NCBI GenBank assembly: GCA_903840415.1
Contig: CAIMFY010000021.1
Location: 1 to 56,657 of the forward strand
DNA length: 56,657 nt
Source: an uncultured Opitutia bacterium
GTDB taxonomy: Bacteria; Verrucomicrobiota; Verrucomicrobiia; Opitutales; Opitutaceae
Reading direction: 5' to 3'
The position numbers and the translations under genes were made by a program. The notes beneath the pieces were generated by a model. It worked only from the letters and a program-made list of their open reading frames with translations, did not search any database and was not told where the DNA came from. This document shows, in pieces, positions 44,505 to 51,704 of this stretch. Every line of letters begins with the position of its first letter. The stretch's first letter is position 1.

Positions 44505-45284
44505 ATGGCCCCGGTCGTCAAAATTGATCAAATCCACAAAATCTACGATTCCGGCGATGTCCCCGTGCATGCGGTGCGCGGAGTCTCGCTTGAGATCCAG
44601 CAAAAGGAATTTGTCGCGCTGATGGGCGCGAGCGGCTCCGGCAAATCGACCTTGATGAACATGCTGGGGTGCCTCGATCGGCCCACGCGCGGCAGCTACC
44701 TCCTCGATGGCGTCGATGTCTCCCTGCTCGATAAGAACGAACTCGCAGATATCCGGAACCAGAAACTCGGTTTCGTCTTTCAGGGTTTTAATCTCCTCGC
44801 CCGCACCACCGCGTTGGAAAATGTCGAGTTGCCATGTCTCTACGGAAAGACCCGCATGTCGTCGAAAAAAATGCGTGAGCGAGCCATGTATTGCCTCGAT
44901 ATCGTCGGACTCTCGAATCGCGCGGATCACATGCCCAATCAACTTTCGGGCGGTCAGCAGCAGCGTGTGGCGATCGCTCGCGCCCTCGTCAACGAGCCGC
45001 AACTCCTCCTCGCCGACGAGCCCACGGGCAATCTCGACAGCCGGACCTCTATAGAGGTGATGGGAGTGTTTCAAAAGCTCAACGAACAGGGTATCACCAT
45101 CGTGATGGTCACGCATGAGCTCGACGTCGCCCGCTACTGCAAACGCTACCTTATCCTGCGCGACGGTATCGTGGTCCGCGATGAACCTACGCAGGATCGC
45201 AGCATCGCCGAAATCGAACTCGCCAAACTCAAGGAGGCGGAAACTGCCGCCAAACTGCTCGCCGCCGGCTCAGCCGCCGCCTGA
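44505..45284 (+). CDS. MacB/LolD-type ABC transporter ATP-binding subunit
   Basis: This 259-residue ATPase has Walker [12 protein letters not shown]-loop [20 protein letters not shown], signature [16 protein letters not shown] and Walker [17 protein letters not shown], followed by [13 protein letters not shown]. These are the hallmarks of the MacB/LolD/FtsE family. It would drive the permease encoded 24 bases downstream. In E. coli MacB the ATPase and permease are one polypeptide; here they are separate, as in many bacteria. The operon order is adaptor, ATPase, permease. Confidence 0.93.
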   Translation: MAPVVKIDQIHKIYDSGDVPVHAVRGVSLEIQQKEFVALMGASGSGKSTLMNMLGCLDRPTRGSYLLDGVDVSLLDKNELADIRNQKLGFVFQGFNLLARTTALENVELPCLYGKTRMSSKKMRERAMYCLDIVGLSNRADHMPNQLSGGQQQRVAIARALVNEPQLLLADEPTGNLDSRTSIEVMGVFQKLNEQGITIVMVTHELDVARYCKRYLILRDGIVVRDEPTQDRSIAEIELAKLKEAETAAKLLAAGSAAA

Positions 45285-45308
45285 TCGCTCTCGTTCTCCC
45301 TATTTCTC

Positions 45309-46595
45309 ATGCGCTTTTTTATCACTCTGCGGATGGCCCTGCGCGCACTACGCCGCAATGCCATGCGTTCGATCCTCACTGGCCTCGGCATCATAATCGG
45401 CGTGGCTGCGGTCATTGCAATGGTGAGTATCGGCAACGGGGCCAAGGCTCAGGTGCAGGCAGCGATCGCCAGTTTGGGGGACAACCTCGTGCTCGTTTTC
45501 CCCGGGAACCAAGGTCAGGGCGGCGGCGTGCGCAGCGGCTTCGGCGGCGCCACGACTCTGCTTCCGACGGACAGCGATGCGATTATCGCCGGTTTCCAAA
45601 AATCAAAAACAGACAGTGACAACAGTGTGATTGGCGTCAGCCCGTATGTCGTCGCGCGCGGCCAGATTCTGGCCAATGGCTTGAACTGGGGAACCCAAAT
45701 CTACGGTGTCTCGCCCGATTTTCCCACCATCCGCAGCTGGCGCGTGGCGCAGGGCGTGTTCTTCGAGGACCCGGAAGTTGCTTCTTCCGCTAAGGTCGCG
45801 GTGGTCGGCAAGACGATCATCGACAATCTCTTTCCGGACATGGACGCCGCTAGCGTCATCGGCCAGAGCATCCGCATCTTCGGGCAAGGTGGTGGAGGCG
45901 GCGGTGGCGGTGGTGGTGCGGGTAGCGGCGGCACTCCCTTCCGCATTGTTGGTGTGATGGCGACCAAGGGGATCAACGGTACACAGGATCAAGACGACGT
46001 GATCTTCATTCCCTACACGAGCCACATGAAGCGCATTTCGCGCCGCACCTTTCTCTCCCAAATTTATGTGCAGGCGAAGGACGAAGATTCGGTCGCCAAG
46101 GTTAAGGCCGACGTCACCGATCTGCTTACGCAGCGCCACAACGGCACCATCGATTTCACCGTTCAAGATCAGGCGGACATCACTGCTGCCCGCACCGCCT
46201 CCACTGATGCGATGACCTATTTGCTCGGCGCCATCGCCGGCGTCTCGCTCTTGGTCGGTGGCATCGGCATCATGAACATCATGCTTGTCTCCGTGACCGA
46301 GCGGACCCGTGAAATCGGCATTCGCATGGCGCTCGGGGCGCACGGCAAAGACGTCCTCACCCAATTCCTGATCGAGGCGATCACGCTGAGTTCACTCGGT
46401 GGTTTGGTGGGCGTGGCCCTCGGCATCAGCGGTTCGATCTTACTGGGTAATTACAAAGGCTGGCCGGTCGAGCCCTCCACGACCGCGATGGTCATCGCCG
46501 TAGGTTTCAGTGCCGCGGTGGGCGTTTTTTTCGGGTATTACCCCGCGCGTAAGGCCGCCCAGCTCGATCCGATCGACGCGCTTCGCTACGAGTAA
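45309..46595 (+). CDS. MacB-type FtsX-like permease subunit
   Basis: This 428-residue inner-membrane protein has an N-terminal helix (ILTGLGIIIGVAAVIAMVSIG), a large periplasmic domain, and three C-terminal helices starting with YLLGAIAGVSLLVGGIGIMNI. VSVTERTREIGIRMALGAHGKDV and the closing GYYPARKAAQLDPIDALRYE are standard MacB/FtsX signatures. The periplasmic domain contains an unusual run of ten consecutive glycines encoded at 45888-45917. With the adaptor and ATPase it would form a mechanotransmission exporter for a peptide, lipid or drug; the substrate is unknown. Confidence 0.93.
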   Translation: MRFFITLRMALRALRRNAMRSILTGLGIIIGVAAVIAMVSIGNGAKAQVQAAIASLGDNLVLVFPGNQGQGGGVRSGFGGATTLLPTDSDAIIAGFQKSKTDSDNSVIGVSPYVVARGQILANGLNWGTQIYGVSPDFPTIRSWRVAQGVFFEDPEVASSAKVAVVGKTIIDNLFPDMDAASVIGQSIRIFGQGGGGGGGGGGAGSGGTPFRIVGVMATKGINGTQDQDDVIFIPYTSHMKRISRRTFLSQIYVQAKDEDSVAKVKADVTDLLTQRHNGTIDFTVQDQADITAARTASTDAMTYLLGAIAGVSLLVGGIGIMNIMLVSVTERTREIGIRMALGAHGKDVLTQFLIEAITLSSLGGLVGVALGISGSILLGNYKGWPVEPSTTAMVIAVGFSAAVGVFFGYYPARKAAQLDPIDALRYE

Positions 46596-46655
46596 GGCGG
46601 CGCGGCGCATCTCGTCACTTGTCAGCCGGCGAATGTCGCTCCACGTTCGCCGCGC

Positions 46656-47426
46656 ATGCCTGCGACGCCCATCGTTGAATTCCGCGAAGTCACCAAGCGC
46701 TTCGGTGGCGGTCCGCTCGTGCTCGACCGGATCACTCTGGCGGCCGAGGCGGGCGAATTCGTCAGCCTGATTGGTCCGAGCGGCTGCGGAAAATCCACCC
46801 TGCTTCGCCTCATCGCCGGTCTTACCCCGGTGAGCTCGGGTGCGGTAACGGTAGATGGGCTCACCCCCGACGCTGCCGCTGCCGAACTCGCCTTCGTGTT
46901 TCAGGAGCCGACGCTCCTCCCGTGGCTCACCGTTGCCGGCAACGTCGAACTGGCGCCGCACCTGCGCGGAATCTCCGGTGCGGCGCGCGCTGCCACGCGC
47001 CAGCAAGTGCTCGATCTCGTCCGCCTCGGTGATCGCGCCGACGCTTATCCGCGGCAGCTGTCCGGTGGTCAGAGAATGCGCGTGTCGCTTGCCCGCGCCC
47101 TCGCGCTGGAGCCGAAAATTCTCCTCCTCGACGAACCGTTCGGCGCTCTCGATGAGATGACTCGCGAACATCTCAACGAGGAACTGCTCGCGATCCACGC
47201 GCAGGCAGCATGGACGGCATTCTTTGTCACCCACTCTGTCGCCGAGGCGGTCTTTCTCTCGAATCGCATTGTCGTGATGGCCAGCAAACCTGGCCGCATT
47301 CACACCCAGATTCGCGTTGAACTGCCGCATCCTCGCACCGCCGAAACGCGCCTTTCCCGGGCCTACCACGACGTCGTTGCCGATGTCTCGCGCCTGCTCC
47401 GCTCGGTCGAAACGGCCGCCGCCTGA
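46656..47426 (+). CDS. ABC importer ATPase of the nitrate/taurine/thiamine-precursor type
   Basis: This 256-residue ATPase has Walker A GPSGCGKST, Q-loop VFQEPTLLPWLTVAGNVELAP, signature LSGGQRMRVSLARAL and Walker B ILLLDEPFGALDEMTRE, followed by FFVTHSVAEAVFLSNRIVVM. This pattern marks the SsuB/TauB/ThiZ family. It powers uptake with the permease encoded 5 bases downstream and the NMT1/THI5-like binding protein after it. No thiamine-pyrophosphate riboswitch pattern is visible in the 60-base gap upstream, so thiamine control is not supported. Confidence 0.92.
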   Translation: MPATPIVEFREVTKRFGGGPLVLDRITLAAEAGEFVSLIGPSGCGKSTLLRLIAGLTPVSSGAVTVDGLTPDAAAAELAFVFQEPTLLPWLTVAGNVELAPHLRGISGAARAATRQQVLDLVRLGDRADAYPRQLSGGQRMRVSLARALALEPKILLLDEPFGALDEMTREHLNEELLAIHAQAAWTAFFVTHSVAEAVFLSNRIVVMASKPGRIHTQIRVELPHPRTAETRLSRAYHDVVADVSRLLRSVETAAA

Positions 47427-47431
47427 ACGCC

Positions 47432-48223
47432 ATGTCGCCGCGCCTTCTCCGCCTCGCCCTGCCCGCCGCCACCGGTGCGGTCATGATTGCCGCGTGGTAT
47501 GGTCTGCACTTCTGGCTCGATGCAGAAATGCGCTTTCTGCTGCCGACGCCCGGTCAGATCCTCGCGGCGTTTCGCGACAACGGCAGCGATCTCGCGCGGG
47601 CTGCGCTCAACACCACCGAAGGTGCGTTGCTCGGCTTTGGTTTTGCCGCGTCGGTCAGTTTTCTGCTGGCCGTCGGCCTGTCGCTGTCGGCGCCGGTGCG
47701 CGCCAGCCTTTATCCTTACCTGATGATTTTGCAGATGACGCCCGTGATCATCATCGCCCCGATCCTCGTGCTGTGGGTGGGCGCCGGTCTCAAGAGCGTG
47801 ACCGTCATCACGTTTTTGATCTGCTTTTTTCCGCTCGTTGTGAACACCACGCAGGGACTCGTCTCGACTGACCGCAATCTCGTGGAACTCTTTGCGATGT
47901 GGCGGGCGAGCCGCTGGCAACAACTCCGCCACTTGCGCGTGCCGGCGGCGCTGCCGTATTTTTTCACCGGCCTGCGCATCGCCGCCACGCTCGCACCGAT
48001 CGGTGCGCTCGTCGGCGACTACACCGCCGGCAGCTCGGCTGGCGATGGCGGCGGACTCGGTTTTCTCGCGATCATCTATTCCAGCCAAGCCAAGTATCCG
48101 GCGCTCTTTGCCACTGCCGCCACAACTTGTGTGCTCGGATTTATTTTTACCTCCGGCGTGCTCGCGCTGAGCTGGTTCGCCCTGCACCATTGGCACGATT
48201 CGTATGAACGCTCCGACCAATAA
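47432..48223 (+). CDS. ABC importer permease (SsuC/ThiX-like)
   Basis: This 263-residue inner-membrane permease of the binding-protein-dependent type has about six helices. The coupling-loop motif is ELFAMWRASRWQQLRHLRVPAALPYFFTGLRIAATLAPIG, shown here only as its residues 149-188 region; it contains the conserved EAA-like segment and glycine. Helices include LAVGLSLSAPVRASLYPYL and VTVITFLICFFPLVVNTTQG. It pairs with the ATPase before it and the binding protein after it. Its last 20 bases overlap the binding-protein gene. Confidence 0.9.
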   Translation: MSPRLLRLALPAATGAVMIAAWYGLHFWLDAEMRFLLPTPGQILAAFRDNGSDLARAALNTTEGALLGFGFAASVSFLLAVGLSLSAPVRASLYPYLMILQMTPVIIIAPILVLWVGAGLKSVTVITFLICFFPLVVNTTQGLVSTDRNLVELFAMWRASRWQQLRHLRVPAALPYFFTGLRIAATLAPIGALVGDYTAGSSAGDGGGLGFLAIIYSSQAKYPALFATAATTCVLGFIFTSGVLALSWFALHHWHDSYERSDQ

Positions 48224-49199
48224 ATCAGCCGCGCCGAAAGTATTCCGACTCGCTCGGCTCGCGTTTTTCGTCGTCGGCTCACTTCTCGCCGCGGAAAAAT
48301 CACTGTTCAAAATCTCGGTGCAACTCGACTGGATCGCCGAACCGGAGCACGGCGGCATCTACCAGGCGCAGGCTCGCGGATTTTTCCGCGAGGAAGGCCT
48401 CGACGTCACGCTGCTCCCCGGTGGACCAGCCGCCCACGTGAAGGAAGATCTTTTGGCCCGGCGCGTGGACATCATCCAAGCCGACAGCACCAACACGTTG
48501 CTTCAACAGGCCGAAGGCCTGCCCTTCATCCAGTTTGCCGCCGTCTTTCAGGACGATCCTTCCGGCATCCTCGTGGCGGCTGACAGTGCCGTGCAGAAAT
48601 TCGCCGACCTGCAGGGCAAAACGATCATCGCGCGACCCGAATGGGCATTTCTTCGGTTCCTCCAAAAAACCTACCAACTAAAGTTTAATGTCGTGCCGCA
48701 GAATTTTTCCGTGGCGGCTTTTTTGACCGGCAAGGAGGCGCTCCAACAGGGCTACTTCATTGCCGAGCCCTACCACATCGTCCACGCGGGTGGAAAAATG
48801 CCGCGTTTCCTCTCGACATGGGATGCCGGTTTCCGCGCCTACGCTGTGCTTGTCACCAACAAGAAATACGCGCGCGAACACCCGACTGAACTGCGCGCGT
48901 TTGTCCGCGCCTGCGCCCGCGGCTGGCAGGATTACCTCGCCGGTGATCCCGCCCCAGCGCATGCGGCGCTGAAGGCCGCCAATCCCAGCAACACCGACGA
49001 GTTCATGATGTTTTCCCGCCAGCGCATCATCGAGTCCAAGCTCGTGACTGGCCGCGACCGAGAAGGCGGACCGCTCAATATTGTCCGACTCGACCCTGGT
49101 CGCTACACGGTGCAGATCGCGCAACTGGAGGATCTCGGAATCCTCGCCAAGGGCAAGGTCACCGCGGCCAGCGCCATGACCACGGAGTTTCTCCCTTGA
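48204..49199 (+). CDS. ABC substrate-binding protein, NMT1/THI5-like
   Basis: This 331-residue exported protein has a hydrophobic signal segment (LARLAFFVVGSLLAAE). The mature part opens with FKISVQLDWIAEPEHGGIYQ and AQARGFFREEGLDVTLLPGG, the signature of NMT1/THI5-like binding proteins. These include carriers of thiamine-pyrimidine precursors, taurine and sulfonates. DIIQADSTNTLLQQAEGLPF and GKTIIARPEWAFLRFL fit the same fold. The ligand is unresolved; the LDW opening favours the pyrimidine-precursor branch, but no thiamine gene or riboswitch is nearby. Its stop overlaps the next start as TTGA, coupling it to a methyltransferase. Confidence 0.87.
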   Translation: MNAPTNKSAAPKVFRLARLAFFVVGSLLAAEKSLFKISVQLDWIAEPEHGGIYQAQARGFFREEGLDVTLLPGGPAAHVKEDLLARRVDIIQADSTNTLLQQAEGLPFIQFAAVFQDDPSGILVAADSAVQKFADLQGKTIIARPEWAFLRFLQKTYQLKFNVVPQNFSVAAFLTGKEALQQGYFIAEPYHIVHAGGKMPRFLSTWDAGFRAYAVLVTNKKYAREHPTELRAFVRACARGWQDYLAGDPAPAHAALKAANPSNTDEFMMFSRQRIIESKLVTGRDREGGPLNIVRLDPGRYTVQIAQLEDLGILAKGKVTAASAMTTEFLP

Positions 49200-50407
49200 G
49201 TGCCACTACACCGTCGTCCGCCGCCCGCGATCGATTTTTCGAGCTGCTCCGCGCTGCCGTGGAGACGGAAACGTTCGTCAAACTCACGCTTGGGAAGGCG
49301 CGCGGCCCCGATACCACGCTGCGGAATCTTTTGGTTCGCCCTGTGGCGTTGAAAGCCGGCCCGCATCACGCCTTCGTCTGGCGACACGACAAACGCGACG
49401 TCACCAAAAACCTTTCAACCAACGCCGCCGCCACGGAAATCGAAAGACTCCTCGGCACCGATTTTCTCGACGCGCACATCTTCACCACCACGCAAACGGC
49501 GCAACTCGAATGCCAGCCCGACGGCACAGCGCGTCTCAAGGTCAGTCATAACACCGAAACAACTGCCTCGAAACGACCGGCCCACGATCAGCCTAAACAA
49601 CATCTCATCGCCGCCGATTCGTCATGGTTGCGCGCTCTCGGAATTACCAACGATCGTGGCCGCCCGCGCGAGGCCATGGCTGACAAGTTCAACCAGATCC
49701 AAAAATATTCAGAGTTGCTGACGCATCTGGTCAACGAGGCCAAGTTTTCCGCCGACCAGCGTTTGCGCATCGTCGATATGGGCGCCGGCAAAGGCTACCT
49801 CACGTTTGCCGTCGCCGCTCTGCTCGGTGATCGCGCCACGGTCTCTGGTATCGAAGCACGCCCGGAGTTGGTCGCGCTTTGTAACCGTGTCGCTCGAGAA
49901 AATAATTTCGCCAACCTCACTTTCACTGCCGGCCAGATCGATTCGTTTGAAATCGAAAATTCAAAATCGGGAATCCAAAATTCCCTGGATATCCTCATCG
50001 CGCTTCACGCCTGTGACACGGCTACGGACGACGCGCTCGCGAAAGGCATCGCCGCCGGTGCGAAGCTGATCGTCGTCGCGCCGTGTTGCCAAAAGGAACT
50101 TCGTCGCCAGCTCATCGCCCCGCCCGTGCTCACCGACGCACTGCGTCATGGAATTTTTCAGGAGCGCACGGCGGAATTCGTGACCGATGCGCTCCGCGCA
50201 CAGTTGCTCGAATGGACCGGCTACAAAACGAAGGTCATCGAGTTCATCTCGACCGAGCACACCGCGAAAAACCTGATGATCGCGGCCATCAAAACGCACG
50301 AGCGAGGCGATAACGCCGTCGCCGCGCGGGTGCGCGAATTCGCCAAGTTCTACGGCATTCGTCACCAACAGCTCGCGGCCCACCTCGGTTTCTCGCTCGG
50401 CGTATGA
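49196..50407 (+). CDS. SAM-dependent methyltransferase, PF13679 (Methyltransf_32)-like
   Basis: This 403-residue protein has the SAM-binding loop RIVDMGAGKGYLTFAVAALL near residues 196-215, SGIEARPELVALCNRVA, and LIALHACDTATDDALAKGIA followed by IVVAPCCQKELRRQL. The HACD...PCCQ pattern is shared with the TRM13/METTL25/GSTCD-like methyltransferases, suggesting an RNA substrate, but this is inference. The N-terminal 130 residues (LGKARGPDTTLRNLLVRPV) are a family-typical extra domain. The start is TTG at 49196, overlapping the previous stop. An AT-rich repeat tract at 49951-49985 encodes ENSKSGIQN within the Rossmann fold region. The next gene overlaps as ATGA. Confidence 0.85.
   Translation: MSATTPSSAARDRFFELLRAAVETETFVKLTLGKARGPDTTLRNLLVRPVALKAGPHHAFVWRHDKRDVTKNLSTNAAATEIERLLGTDFLDAHIFTTTQTAQLECQPDGTARLKVSHNTETTASKRPAHDQPKQHLIAADSSWLRALGITNDRGRPREAMADKFNQIQKYSELLTHLVNEAKFSADQRLRIVDMGAGKGYLTFAVAALLGDRATVSGIEARPELVALCNRVARENNFANLTFTAGQIDSFEIENSKSGIQNSLDILIALHACDTATDDALAKGIAAGAKLIVVAPCCQKELRRQLIAPPVLTDALRHGIFQERTAEFVTDALRAQLLEWTGYKTKVIEFISTEHTAKNLMIAAIKTHERGDNAVAARVREFAKFYGIRHQQLAAHLGFSLGV
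49951..49985 (+). repeat. In-frame AATCSAA heptanucleotide repeat tract (copy B)
   Basis: Five consecutive 7-base units close to AATCSAA lie inside the methyltransferase gene. The tract encodes ENSKSGIQN between a strand ending in FTAGQIDSF and the next strand LDILIALHACD. It is in the same reading phase as copy A at 27754-27784 in an unrelated gene. Confidence 0.75.
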
Positions 50408-51405
50408 CGTGGGACGAACTCGACTGGCCCGCTCTCGACCGTTTGCGCGGGAAATTTTTATCCGCTGCTGCAAGTGATGGCCCTTACTGGACCTCACCCG
50501 CTGATCTCGCGAGCTACGACTTCACCTACGGCGAACGGATTGGCTGGAAATGGGACCATGTCATTCGTGAGCTGAAACTGCGTGGCTGGCGGCCGGCGGC
50601 ACGGTCCGTCCTCGACTGGGGCTGTGGCAGCGGCATTGCAGCGCGGCGGATGATTCAGGCTTTGGGGCCGGAAAACTTCGAGACCCTCACCGTCTGGGAT
50701 CACTCGCCGGTCGCGTGCGATTTCGCAACGGCGGCTGCGGAGGCGTCCTTTCCGTCACTACGCATATCGCAAGCGACGCCCAGCTACCTTGCCGGTGAGT
50801 CGCCCATCGGCCTTTTGCTCGTCAGTCATGTGCTCAACGAACTGCCCCCGGATGCACTTACTGGCCTGCGCCAGATCGCCGCACGCGCCGAAGAGATCAT
50901 CTGGGTGGAGCCAGGCACCCACGTGGTCAGCCGCCAATTGGGCGCGTTGCGCGAGGAATTGGGGAGACGTTTTCGCGTCGTCGCCCCCTGCACGCACACC
51001 CAGGCCTGCCCGATCCTGCAACCGGGCAACGAACGCCACTGGTGTCACCATTTCGCGCCGCCGCCTTCGGAGATTTTCGCCGATTCGAATTGGGTGAAAT
51101 TCGGCCAGCGTGCCGGCATCGATCTGCGCAGCCTGCCCTACTCCTTTCTCGCGCTGGATCGGCGATCGGACCGCCCTGCGCCGAATGGCCTCTCTCGTGT
51201 CATCGGCCGCCCGGAGCATTTTAAACCCTACGCGCGCGTTTTGAACTGCGACGCATCCGGGTTAGCGGAACTCGAATTGCCGAAGCGCTCCGCCCCCGCG
51301 CTCTTCAAGCAACTCGATCGAACCAAGGCTCCGCTCGTCTACCGCTGGCAGCGCGCCGGCAAAAAGATCAACAGCGGCGAGGCTGTTTCAGCTCCTGAAT
51401 CTTGA
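50404..51405 (+). CDS. Rsm22-family methyltransferase-like protein with Fe-S-type cysteines
   Basis: This 333-residue protein has a SAM-binding region SVLDWGCGSGIAARRMIQAL near residues 68-87, SHVLNELPPDAL, and IIWVEPGTHVVSRQL. A cysteine-rich block reads APCTHTQACPI and HWCHHF (C196, C202, C214). A further cysteine, C282 in ARVLNCD, completes a four-cysteine set like the [4Fe-4S] ligands of mitochondrial Rsm22/METTL17, which helps small-subunit ribosome assembly. A role in 30S assembly is likely by family. The ATG overlaps the previous stop as ATGA, making it the fifth gene of the ABC-methyltransferase set. Confidence 0.88.
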   Translation: MTWDELDWPALDRLRGKFLSAAASDGPYWTSPADLASYDFTYGERIGWKWDHVIRELKLRGWRPAARSVLDWGCGSGIAARRMIQALGPENFETLTVWDHSPVACDFATAAAEASFPSLRISQATPSYLAGESPIGLLLVSHVLNELPPDALTGLRQIAARAEEIIWVEPGTHVVSRQLGALREELGRRFRVVAPCTHTQACPILQPGNERHWCHHFAPPPSEIFADSNWVKFGQRAGIDLRSLPYSFLALDRRSDRPAPNGLSRVIGRPEHFKPYARVLNCDASGLAELELPKRSAPALFKQLDRTKAPLVYRWQRAGKKINSGEAVSAPES

Positions 51406-51469
51406 TGCTCCTGTAGCCGACAACGCTGCCGCGAACTTGTGACGCTATCCTGCCTGCAAGCCCGGCGCT

Positions 51470-51497
51470 TGACTCGGCAGCGGCGCTATGGAACATC
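51470..51497 (+). promoter_or_regulatory. Probable promoter for the small basic protein gene
   Basis: TTGACT at 51470-51475 is followed by a 16-base spacer and GAACAT at 51492-51497. It resembles the tRNA-His promoter in this window (TTGACA, 17 bases, GACATT). It lies 23 bases before the small gene's start codon. The -10 element is weak. Confidence 0.4.
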
Positions 51498-51519
51498 GCG
51501 CACTTACCTTCCAAACACC

Positions 51520-51624
51520 ATGGGCCAACAACTGAACAAGTATATCAAACGCAAACGTCGCGCCGCCTATTTGAAGCGCAAAAAGGTCAAAGCCAAGCTG
51601 ACGACTAGCGCCAAAAAGAAGTAG
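51520..51624 (+). CDS. 34-residue highly basic protein, possible ribosome-associated factor
   Basis: ATG at 51520 opens a 34-residue protein, MGQQLNKYIKRKRRAAYLKR followed by KKVKAKLTTSAKKK. It has 11 lysines and 4 arginines, no acidic residues and no cysteine. The middle is likely helical. It lies between an Rsm22-family gene and rimO, both ribosome-related, and has its own probable promoter and a strong terminator, which suggests high expression as a single gene. It is unlike bTHX in sequence. I do not recognise a named family with certainty; binding to RNA or the ribosome is inferred from charge and context. Confidence 0.75.
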   Translation: MGQQLNKYIKRKRRAAYLKRKKVKAKLTTSAKKK

Positions 51625-51648
51625 CCCGCGCCGAGCCTTCTCCTCTAG

Positions 51649-51678
51649 CGGCGGTCTATGACCGCCGTTTTTTATTTT
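51649..51678 (+). terminator. Strong rho-independent terminator
   Basis: CGGCGGTC at 51649-51656 and GACCGCCG at 51660-51667 form a perfect eight-pair stem with a TAT loop, followed directly by TTTTTTATTTT. It ends transcription of the small basic protein gene before rimO. Confidence 0.9.
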
Positions 51679-51704
51679 ACCACCGCGCGCACCCGCTGCT
51701 TCGC

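Noticed and set aside
46596-46655. Thiamine-pyrophosphate riboswitch before the NMT1/THI5-type importer
   Set aside because: The 60-base gap is too short and lacks the conserved CTGAGA-type and downstream TPP-box blocks.
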